A program made the translations under genes and the position numbers. From Magnetococcales bacterium (lineage in GTDB: Bacteria > Pseudomonadota > Magnetococcia > Magnetococcales > JADFWU01), in the NCBI GenBank assembly GCA_015234045.1, contig JADFWU010000039.1, forward strand, positions 1 through 29,909: a stretch of DNA of 29,909 nucleotides, read 5' to 3'. The notes under the pieces were generated by a model that had not been told where the DNA came from, made no database searches, and worked only from the letters and a program-made list of their open reading frames with translations. Below, one piece after another: positions 16,001 through 20,855 of this stretch. The number at the start of each line of letters is the position of its first letter. The first letter of the stretch is position 1.

Positions 16001-18503
16001 CGGAGAGCAACGCAATCTCCATGCGTTGGTCGCCTATCTGGTGCCGAGCATTGTCGCCTCTTCCGGTGATAATGAAGCTTTGGATCCTGATGAACTGGAG
16101 GGTGTGATTCTTGATCCTGCCGAGCGTGCGGCCTTCAAGCTTGATCTACCTGGAATCCGTTTTAAAACACAGCAGTCAACAGAACTACAACTCCAGGCTC
16201 CTGCACAGGATGCGGATCTGACAAACCGGTATATTCAACGTCAGAGCTATCGTGAATTCCGCCAAACAGAGATAGAAAACCGGGATTTTGGTCACTTTAT
16301 CAGCTGTCTGAAAGGGTTACCGCTGGAAGGGGCACCTTTACCCAAATATCGCTACGCTTCTGCCGGAAGTCTCTACCCGGTTCAGTGCTATATCCATGTA
16401 AAACCCGGTCGAATCGCTGGTGTGGATGGTGGGCTTTATTACTACCATCCCCAACGTCATAGCCTGGTATTGATGGATGCTGTTGAAGATATCGGTAATA
16501 CGGTATTTCAGGCCAATCAAGCCATTTTTCAACAGTCGGCTTTTTCTCTTTTCTTATTAGGGTATCAAGACGCTATTACACCGATGTATGCCAATTGGTC
16601 CCGTGATTTCTCACTGCTGGAGGCGGGCTATATTTCTCAGTTGCTTATGGAAGAGTCGGTGCGTTTTGAAATAGGGCTCTGTCCCATTGGTACGTTGGAA
16701 TTTTCGTCCATCGAGAAGCTGTTCACGTTGGATGAGAGCCATATTTTGTTGCACGCCTTTTTAGGCGGTGGTATCGCGCCGGATCAAATGAGCCAGTGGC
16801 CACAACAGAGTGGTGGTAAGACCAGCTCTGTGATGGATGAAATGCGGACCCATTTGGAGAAGTTTTTACCACATTACATGGTGCCAGACAGCATCATGAT
16901 CCTGGATCATTTACCACTCACAGCCAATGGCAAAGTCGATAGAAAAGCGCTTCCAGAACCCACTGCGAAAACGCAGAACCGCAAGCAGAGTGATCATAGT
17001 GCGGCAAGTACGCCTCAAGAGCATGCATTGGTTGGGCTATTTGCAGAGGCATTGGGTCTGGATTCGGTGGGATTGCAGGATAACTTTTTCGAGCTGGGTG
17101 GTGATTCACTCTCTGCCATGCAGATGATTGCCAAAGTGTCCACCACACTGGGCCATGATATCGCAATTCGTGACTTCTTTACCAATCCAACCGTTGCAGC
17201 CAGTTGTGAAGCGATGGGTGATGCTGTTGTTGTTGATATTGATCCTGTGTTGGAACCGGAACAGAGTGATATTCAAGAAGACTCTGTAATGCCGAAAACC
17301 TGGGAAAGAGCAGAGCCGATTCGCCGTTCTTTGCTGACACAAATTATTACCGGTCAAGAGCCGCCCGTGGATTCCGCTGCGTTGGGCTATTTGCCTGAGG
17401 GCGTATTGTCCAACAGTGTGGCAGATCGGGATCAGATCATTGATCATCTGTTCGAAGGAATGCCGATGTTGGGCCGGATTCTGGAAACACCGGATGGTCG
17501 AATTGGTTATATCCTTCTGCCTCGATTCAGTCATGAAATCTATCAAAATCCTGATCAGTTGATGGATGAAATCGTAGCGGCTTTATCCTTGGCAAAACAG
17601 ATCGGAGCGGGTTGTGTCGCATTGACTGGATTAATTCCATCCGCAACGAACTATGGTCTGGATATCGAAAAAGCAGTGGCTTCCCGGCCAGATCTGCCAC
17701 CAGTGACCACAGGACATGCCACCACGATTCCTTCGGTTGTGCTCACACTCAAAAAATCTCTCCGCCTTGGTGGGCGGAATTTGGCTGATGAAAAAGTGGC
17801 CTTTCTCGGGCTTGGATCAATCGGCAGTGGCACCTGTCGATTGATGCTTGATGTGCTTGCCCATCCAAAATCCTTGATGCTCTGTGATGTGGCTGGCAAA
17901 CAGACCTTCCTGAAACAGCTGGCTGATGAAGTACGTGATCAGTACGGCTTTGAAGGCGATATCTCTCTATTGGAAGGCCAGTCACAGGCACCGGATGCGA
18001 TTTATGAAGCAACAGTGATTATCGGTGCGACCAGTGTCACCGATGTTCTGGATGTTGCTCGTCTGAAGCCAGGTACGATCATTGTCGATGATTCTGCACC
18101 ACACTGTTTTGCCAAAGATAAGGCTATCGAACGATTCAAGAATCAGTCAGACCTTCTGTTTACAGAGGGCGGTGCTGTCCGTTTAGCGGGTGATATTCGC
18201 TACCGCACGTATATGAGCCATCGACTTGAACAGGATCTGGGTGCTGAAAATGCAGAGATGTTTTTACGTTTTAATCCCAGTGAAATCATGGGCTGTACCT
18301 ACTCGGGCCTTCTTTCAGTACGACACCCGGAATTGAAACCCACTTTGGGTGATATCCAGCCGCACCTTGCCAAGAGCCACTTCACCTATATGCAGCAACT
18401 CAACGTGGATGCAGCTGATTTGCATTGTGAAGATTTTCCTCTGAGCAAATCGGGTATTGAGCGCTTTAACAAAATGTTTTCAAAGGAGGATCACTCATCA
18501 TGA
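10083..18503 (+). CDS. Nonribosomal peptide synthetase C-A(Gln)-PCP-Cy-A(Cys)/Ox-PCP-reductase
   Basis: Two-module NRPS of 2806 aa. Order: condensation domain (about 8-440; HHIIMDG at 140-146), adenylation 1 (about 477-965), carrier 1 (LGGQSL, S1012), heterocyclisation (about 1078-1500; DALLAD at 1213-1218), adenylation 2 (about 1540-2295) with an FMN oxidase inserted (about 1990-2245), carrier 2 (LGGDSL, S2342), and a C-terminal AAR-like reductase (about 2400-2806). The selectivity residues I extract predict Gln for module 1 and Cys for module 2. The leading C domain suggests an acyl starter or a peptide from an upstream enzyme not seen here. Predicted chemistry is acyl-Gln-Cys, ring closure to thiazoline, oxidation to thiazole, and reductive release. 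There is no integral thioesterase or epimerase. The type II thioesterase gene overlaps its stop by 4 nt. Start ATG 10083 follows GGAG. No transporter, receptor or regulator gene adjoins the operon. Confidence 0.95.
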   Translation: MKDAQNMKLHHLSVNQREIFLDQILNPKLPQYNVGCYVKINGKVDLSRFSKAVHLLVSKNDAMRLVFRDVEPLVQQEVIDSADFEIKFHDMSSIGHSESQVQDLIANEVNRPFELFDQLMFRVLLVNFSESVSYFAIATHHIIMDGWSYKLLVGQLAELYSAIMQNQDSIDLSPPSYMEAINRGADYLKKKRFEDDRNYWLQRFETVPDPLLTRWYASRFQGKAAPSQVAPLTIKRTLYNRLIALADQWDVTLFPLFLSVIYHYFHHTAIATRDPDADRRFVIGLPTMNRTGRDKKVIGHFSGLTPLSLDFGDDLTYQQLTIKIAAALKADYRHQKFPISEINRMAGLGKQKGRAHLFDVSFSFEQFNVDHLFDGNSCETVSVVNSFYQHPLTIVMNDYHKQSDVVIYFYYNLAAFSEQEAQQMVDGFDHLFRQIEQVEDIPISQLPVMSSTEYARVTTGVNQTEIMHSMKGSVVDLLQHQIQHNPQRIAVIDETDRITYQELGRRVDLLSNHLKDLGVGPDVLVGLHLERSIDLVVALWSILKAGGAWLPLDPDYPQNRLALMLDDAQSPVVISSQRTESGLPASGSAHVVIIETLDLKGCDGVSELPEIDSNDLAYVLYTSGSTGRPKGVAIPHKALMNHMQWMARTFDVQASDVVFQKTPFSFDASVWEFFAPVLAGGALLMAKSGGHRDPAYLVEKILTERVTFLQVVPSLFRLLLEEERLSECDSLRHMFCGGEALPEALCIDFCNTLDAKLHNLYGPTEACIDATWHTWDGPSGETITPIGKPVDNIRAYVLDARMQPVPFGVPGELYLAGVGLAHGYWRDKSRTDAHFVTLTLGDGSTERVYKTGDLVRRIPDGHLAYLGRRDYQVKIRGIRIELGEIESALMAQPQVDQGVVVLQKSAQRLVAYYTLHSDQTVDTDVLKSTLQQRLPEHMVPSLYVALDEIPMLPNGKVNRNALPEPDLNKRVSSSYQPPGNELEKVLVEIWSDLLDVEQIGIHDNFFELGGQSLTAIEFVHRIRRALALSVSVTHLYDYPTIQALANALSTQQDQQRSLTENEADELETLVPDPKNWFEPFPLTDIQQAYLVGRGTDFELGNVSAHGYLEIDCADATFSLKAFETAWNSLFIRHDMLRAVMTKQGYQRVLPEVEPYTIALEDFSNLTPDEQQQQLMKIRGTMSHQVLDAYHWPLFEIRASKLSHGITRLHLSMDALLADAWSLFHVVKELEQLLNDPAKVLPVLNIRFRDYVLAEKAFQKTSTYQKAREYWFNRLDTMPPSPELPLADSPENIKKPIFKRHAFSLQKDNWQRLCDRAARLGLTPSGLLVSTFAEVLTLWSKSAHFTINLTQFSRLGLHDQVNALVGDFTSLTLLEVDNRTQAPFVERAKQIQKQLWQDLDHSAMGGMRVLREMTRRKSAHGPVSMPIVFTSTLGMGSSDSGMAVLNRIGDIVYTVTQTPQVWLDHQVIEEHGALVLSWDVVQGLFPDNMVETMFDAYSTLINQLADDSTYWNRSGFFDLLLADQLQQRAMVNDTKAPVSDAFLHQLFLDQAEKTPDALAVIAPDRSLSYADLKDQASRAAHWLQSHHLKPNELVGVVMEKGWQQVVAVLGIQMAGGAYLPINASQPLNRRFLILKDGQCRLALTHSLLDQASWPEDVEHLVIEETTLNALSDSVQMPATKNSDLAYVIYTSGSTGQPKGVMIDHRGAVNTILDINARYGITHQDRAIALSNLNFDLSVYDIFGMLAAGGALVMPEEAGLRDPSHWQALMVEHGVTVWNTVPALHQMLVDYLHTRNQQERPTGLRLVMMSGDWIPLDLPDRIKSVWPDVAIHSLGGATEASIWSICHPIEQVDPHWSSIPYGRPMVNQTFHIFNALMAPCPVWCPGELYIGGIGVAKGYWNNSEKTESHFVVHPRTGEPLYRTGDLGRYLPDGTIEFLGREDFQVKIHGHRIELGEIESALLEHPGIKEAVVVAVGEQRNLHALVAYLVPSIVASSGDNEALDPDELEGVILDPAERAAFKLDLPGIRFKTQQSTELQLQAPAQDADLTNRYIQRQSYREFRQTEIENRDFGHFISCLKGLPLEGAPLPKYRYASAGSLYPVQCYIHVKPGRIAGVDGGLYYYHPQRHSLVLMDAVEDIGNTVFQANQAIFQQSAFSLFLLGYQDAITPMYANWSRDFSLLEAGYISQLLMEESVRFEIGLCPIGTLEFSSIEKLFTLDESHILLHAFLGGGIAPDQMSQWPQQSGGKTSSVMDEMRTHLEKFLPHYMVPDSIMILDHLPLTANGKVDRKALPEPTAKTQNRKQSDHSAASTPQEHALVGLFAEALGLDSVGLQDNFFELGGDSLSAMQMIAKVSTTLGHDIAIRDFFTNPTVAASCEAMGDAVVVDIDPVLEPEQSDIQEDSVMPKTWERAEPIRRSLLTQIITGQEPPVDSAALGYLPEGVLSNSVADRDQIIDHLFEGMPMLGRILETPDGRIGYILLPRFSHEIYQNPDQLMDEIVAALSLAKQIGAGCVALTGLIPSATNYGLDIEKAVASRPDLPPVTTGHATTIPSVVLTLKKSLRLGGRNLADEKVAFLGLGSIGSGTCRLMLDVLAHPKSLMLCDVAGKQTFLKQLADEVRDQYGFEGDISLLEGQSQAPDAIYEATVIIGATSVTDVLDVARLKPGTIIVDDSAPHCFAKDKAIERFKNQSDLLFTEGGAVRLAGDIRYRTYMSHRLEQDLGAENAEMFLRFNPSEIMGCTYSGLLSVRHPELKPTLGDIQPHLAKSHFTYMQQLNVDAADLHCEDFPLSKSGIERFNKMFSKEDHSS
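11511..12977 (+). other. NRPS adenylation domain 1, predicted Gln-specific
   Basis: Activates the first amino acid as an aminoacyl-AMP. Core motifs are intact: LYTSGSTGRPKG (620-631), FDASVWE (666-672), NLYGPTEA (759-766), YKTGD, and PNGKVNR with K956. Aligning by eye with GrsA, the ten pocket positions read D667 A668 W671 Q710 F735 G737 L760 I768 D769 K956. From memory this string is one of the published Gln codes found in Pseudomonas lipopeptide synthetases. The reading is direct; the substrate is inference. Confidence 0.75.
13314..14580 (+). other. NRPS heterocyclisation (Cy) domain
   Basis: Forms the peptide bond to Cys and then dehydrates it to a thiazoline. The Cy signature is present: FPLTDIQQAYLVGR at the start, the DxxxxD motif as DALLAD (D1213, D1218) in place of the HHxxxDG of condensation domains, LVGDFTSLTLLEVD, and IVFTSTLGM near the end. 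This placement before a Cys-type adenylation domain is standard for thiazoline makers such as PchE/PchF and HMWP2. Confidence 0.88.
14700..16965 (+). other. NRPS adenylation domain 2 (Cys) with inserted FMN oxidase
   Basis: Pocket residues read D1734 L1735 Y1738 N1777 M1806 S1808 L1832 I1840 W1841 K2284, nine of ten identical to the pyochelin/yersiniabactin Cys code as I recall it. Between the A8 region and the terminal lysine motif the domain is split by about 255 residues of SagB/McbC-type nitroreductase (RYASAGSLYPVQCY at 2090-2103; EAGYISQLLMEE; FEIGLCPIG). This Ox-in-A arrangement matches thiazole-forming modules such as EpoB and MtaD. It would oxidise the thiazoline on the carrier to a thiazole using FMN. 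Confidence 0.85.
17280..18500 (+). other. NRPS C-terminal AAR-like NAD(P)H reductase domain
   Basis: About 400 residues after carrier 2 match neither a thioesterase nor the SDR-type terminal reductase. Order and motifs resemble cyanobacterial acyl-ACP reductase (COG5322): GRILETPDGRIGYILLPRFSH, then AKQIGAGCVALTGLIPSAT, VTTGHATTIPSVV, the Rossmann loop LGLGSIGSGT (G2576, G2578, G2581), and TEGGAVRLAGDI. AAR makes aldehydes from acyl-thioesters. The AAR catalytic Cys appears to align with T2665; another Cys, C2675, lies ten residues on. D2602 at the end of the second strand favours NADH over NADPH. The family assignment is by recollection and by eye. Confidence 0.6.
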
Positions 18504-19219
18504 AGACGAACCTGTTTCTGATTCCCTTTGCGGGCGGCAGTGCCTATTCCTATAGCCCGCTGAAAAACCATTTTGGTTCTGATATCAATTTTGTGCCTTT
18601 GGAGTTGCCAGGGCGTGGTCGGCGTATGGCTGAACCGCTGTTGTACGATCTCGAAAGTCTGGCCGATGATCTTTGGCGGCAGGTGAAATGCCATAATTCT
18701 GGGCCTAGTGCTATTTTTGGTCACAGCATGGGCGCGTATCTGGCGTATCTATTGGCTTGTCGAATGACAGATAACAGTTTTCCTGGTTCAATACACCTGT
18801 TTCTTTCCGGTCAGAAACCGCCTCATGAACACAAAAACGGCACGCGCCATCAGTTACCGAAAACCGCGTTTATCAATGAGATAAATCAGCTGGGCGGTCT
18901 GCCACCCGGATTTCTTGATCATGCAGAGCTTGTTGATCTGTTTGAACCGGTATTAAGAGCGGATTATACCTCGGTTGAAGTCCATCATTTTCACAATCAC
19001 GCGCCATTGAAAACACCGGTGACCGTGCTGTGTGGTGATCAGGATTCTCATGTGACACCCGAACAGGCCAAAGGGTGGCAGAATACGACCTGTGATCAGT
19101 TTCAAGTGGCGCAATTCAATGGCGGACATTTTTTTCTGTTTGAACAACCGGAGCGAATTGGACACCTGATACAGCGGGTTTTACATCATTCAGATAGGAG
19201 TTGCGCGATTGCCGGTTGA
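18500..19219 (+). CDS. Type II thioesterase (GrsT/RifR family)
   Basis: Stand-alone alpha/beta-hydrolase of 239 aa that clears wrong or stalled acyl groups from NRPS carrier domains. Motifs: LIPFAGGSAYSYSPL, LELPGRGRR, nucleophile elbow GHSMGA with S76, acid in LCGDQDSHV, and His in FNGGHFFLF. Its ATG overlaps the NRPS stop (ATGA), with AAGGAGG 10 nt upstream, so the two are co-translated. The last residues (about SCAIAG) and the stop codon come from the dispersed element that begins at 19200, so the original C-terminus may have differed slightly. As the NRPS has no internal thioesterase, this protein could also take part in release, but editing is the usual role. Confidence 0.93.
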   Translation: MKTNLFLIPFAGGSAYSYSPLKNHFGSDINFVPLELPGRGRRMAEPLLYDLESLADDLWRQVKCHNSGPSAIFGHSMGAYLAYLLACRMTDNSFPGSIHLFLSGQKPPHEHKNGTRHQLPKTAFINEINQLGGLPPGFLDHAELVDLFEPVLRADYTSVEVHHFHNHAPLKTPVTVLCGDQDSHVTPEQAKGWQNTTCDQFQVAQFNGGHFFLFEQPERIGHLIQRVLHHSDRSCAIAG

Positions 19220-19292
19220 AACGGGATAAAGTGTGTACCGTCATTCCCGTTTCTGCGGGAATGACGGTACACACTTTATTCAAATGCGTAAC
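19200..19292. repeat. Short dispersed element, copy 2, with long perfect hairpin
   Basis: A 93-bp element spanning the thioesterase 3' end and the transferase 5' end. Ends are GTTGCGCGATT and AAATGCGTAAC (inverted, imperfect). After CCGGTTGAAACGGG there is a perfect inverted repeat with 24-bp arms, 19226-19249 and 19256-19279, around a 6-nt loop TTTCTG. The arms contain the common ACCGTCATTCCCG core. In mRNA this would form a very stable stem between two operon genes, with no T-run after it. It may therefore act as an RNA-stability or attenuation element rather than a terminator. Confidence 0.75.
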
Positions 19293-19302
19293 TATTATCA
19301 CA

Positions 19303-19962
19303 TTGATTTTTCTGTTATATGCGCGAAACGACACAGAGTGGCCTGCGGATCAAAAAAAGGCTTTGGTTCAGTCGGTGCGACCTCTGTATCCGAATGCGAT
19401 TATGCAAAAAATGAATCGTTATAGACGCTGGCAGGATCAACAAGCGGCGATTCTAGGTAAGTGGTTGCTTATCCAAGGATTGAATAGGGTTGGTGGCCGT
19501 TGTGATCTGTTGAAAACTCTTTTCTTAACTGCCTACGGTCGTCCATGTTTTGATGCGTCATCCATTGATTTCAATATCTCACACAGCGGAAATAGTGTGG
19601 TTTGTGCTATTGGTAAATCCGTTCGAGTTGGTGTCGATGTTGAAGTTGAACGGCACTGTATGCTGAATAATTTTCAGTCCATGTTGCCCGATTGGATGTG
19701 GCTTGACGTTCAAAATGCACAGGATAAACACAGCGCTTTTTTTTCTCTTTGGACTCAAGTGGAGGCCGTGCTTAAAGCGGAAGGTATTGGTTTACGTGCT
19801 GATATCAAAGCGGTAAAGCGGGTCAGTGAGTGTCGTATCGCTTTGGATCAAACCTGGAAGATGCACACGACAAAACTTGATGAAGATACCCATTGTGCAG
19901 TGGCCCAGCCCGTGGATGGTGATCAAATGATCGAACGTCAGGATATTGATCCTTTTTCCTGA
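19303..19962 (+). CDS. Sfp-type 4'-phosphopantetheinyl transferase
   Basis: Converts apo carrier domains of the NRPS to holo form using CoA. Motifs: NRYRRWQDQQAAILGKWLL, TAYGRPCFD, FNISHSGNSVVCAIG, metal-binding VGVDVE, and FFSLWTQVEAVLKAEG, which equals the WxxKEAxxKxxG motif with Lys replaced by Val while the Glu remains. From TTG 19303 it has 219 aa, typical of the family. An in-frame open stretch extends back to 19201, but that part is encoded by the dispersed element and does not look like protein. TTG 19303 (MIFLLYARNDTEWP) gives the usual short beta-strand start. No good ribosome site is visible, so translation may depend on coupling or be weak. The 3' end overlaps the convergent methyltransferase gene by 25 bp. 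Confidence 0.85.
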   Translation: MIFLLYARNDTEWPADQKKALVQSVRPLYPNAIMQKMNRYRRWQDQQAAILGKWLLIQGLNRVGGRCDLLKTLFLTAYGRPCFDASSIDFNISHSGNSVVCAIGKSVRVGVDVEVERHCMLNNFQSMLPDWMWLDVQNAQDKHSAFFSLWTQVEAVLKAEGIGLRADIKAVKRVSECRIALDQTWKMHTTKLDEDTHCAVAQPVDGDQMIERQDIDPFS

Positions 19963-20855
19963 TCAGTTCGCACCAGCCAACCAACCTCATCTTCCGTTTG
20001 AATCTGTTGTTCAATAGTCCAATTGGCTTGTTCTAAAAAACGTTGAATAATGCCCAACTCGCGTTTATGGATCTGTTTGCGTCTGACCATGGCCATGCGT
20101 GATCCCGTGACAATAGCCCTTCGGGCGGGGATTTGTGCTAACGTTTCCAATAGTGCGTCATTTCGGCGAGAAATGACAGGAATAAGCTTCTGAATCAAGG
20201 CTAAATCATATAAATTATCATCAATCAGATCAGAAATGTTTTGCCAACCTGATGATAAATCCCAAACATGCGCCGAAAGTAGGCCATCATTGCGCCAATC
20301 AGCATAGTGTTTGAGTGCCTCAATAGACCAGCGATCCCGATCCAGGGCGGTGTAGTGGCTGATGCAGTTTTCTGGTAGATGATGCAGCGCTTGCAGCGGA
20401 TGAACACCACATCCCACATCCACTATTGATCGTGGTGTCGGGTGTCTGTTTATTATCGATTCAAGAGGGTGTGACTGTTCAATACGGCGTTCTTGTGTGC
20501 TGATATGTGTATTGATTATGTCTTTTAGCCACTGTTCCGCCTCTTGTTGGCTGGCATTTTTAGCTAATATGGGTGGGTGTTCTGTATGTTTTTCAGTGAG
20601 ACCTGTCGTTTTTGGTCGGTATTGACGAAGTTGATAGTAAATTTTTTTCCGGGCAGCTTGCGCGGCTTTTTTAAGGTGTGGATTTTTACGAAGTTGACGC
20701 GGTGTTGGATTTTTTTGCAGTGCTTTTGTCAACTCAGTGGAATTGGCAAATACATCAGAAAATATCTGTTGAATTGCGTCTGCGTCCATTCGATATTCTC
20801 GGGCAGCGCGTTTAACGAGATCTTCAAGAATATCATCCAGACGCGGATCACTCAT
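19938..20855 (-). CDS. FmrO/Rmt-type 16S rRNA methyltransferase homologue
   Basis: SAM-dependent rRNA methyltransferase of 305 aa in the family of FmrO, Sgm, ArmA and RmtB, which methylate N7 of 16S G1405 and block aminoglycoside binding. Visible: an N-terminal helical domain (1-110; REYRMDADAIQQIF), HISTQER at 117-123 like the HASTKERL of RmtB, SAM loop VDVGCGVHPL (146-154), TALDRD at 169-174, and DLALIQKLIPV (217-227). The RmtB/ArmA catalytic-loop motif FPxxSL is replaced by TGSRMAM (250-256), so target and activity may differ. ATG 20855 overlaps the upstream transglycosylase stop by 8 bases; an upstream in-frame extension is inside that gene. Co-transcribed with the transglycosylase. A resistance function is not proven; a housekeeping modification is equally possible. 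Confidence 0.82.
   Translation of the reverse strand: MSDPRLDDILEDLVKRAAREYRMDADAIQQIFSDVFANSTELTKALQKNPTPRQLRKNPHLKKAAQAARKKIYYQLRQYRPKTTGLTEKHTEHPPILAKNASQQEAEQWLKDIINTHISTQERRIEQSHPLESIINRHPTPRSIVDVGCGVHPLQALHHLPENCISHYTALDRDRWSIEALKHYADWRNDGLLSAHVWDLSSGWQNISDLIDDNLYDLALIQKLIPVISRRNDALLETLAQIPARRAIVTGSRMAMVRRKQIHKRELGIIQRFLEQANWTIEQQIQTEDEVGWLVRTDQEKGSIS

Noticed and set aside
19226-19279. Perfect inverted repeat read as a rho-independent terminator
   Set aside because: No T-run follows the stem and the next gene belongs to the same operon. It is better explained as part of the dispersed element.
19201-19302. In-frame upstream extension of the transferase gene to a TTG at 19201
   Set aside because: The extra residues are translated from the dispersed element and its hairpin and overlap the thioesterase stop. 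They do not resemble any transferase N-terminus.
10083-19962. Siderophore cluster of pyochelin or yersiniabactin type
   Set aside because: Cy and Cys domains fit, but there is no salicylate or aryl starter, no TonB receptor or transporter, no clear Fur box, and module 1 reads as Gln.
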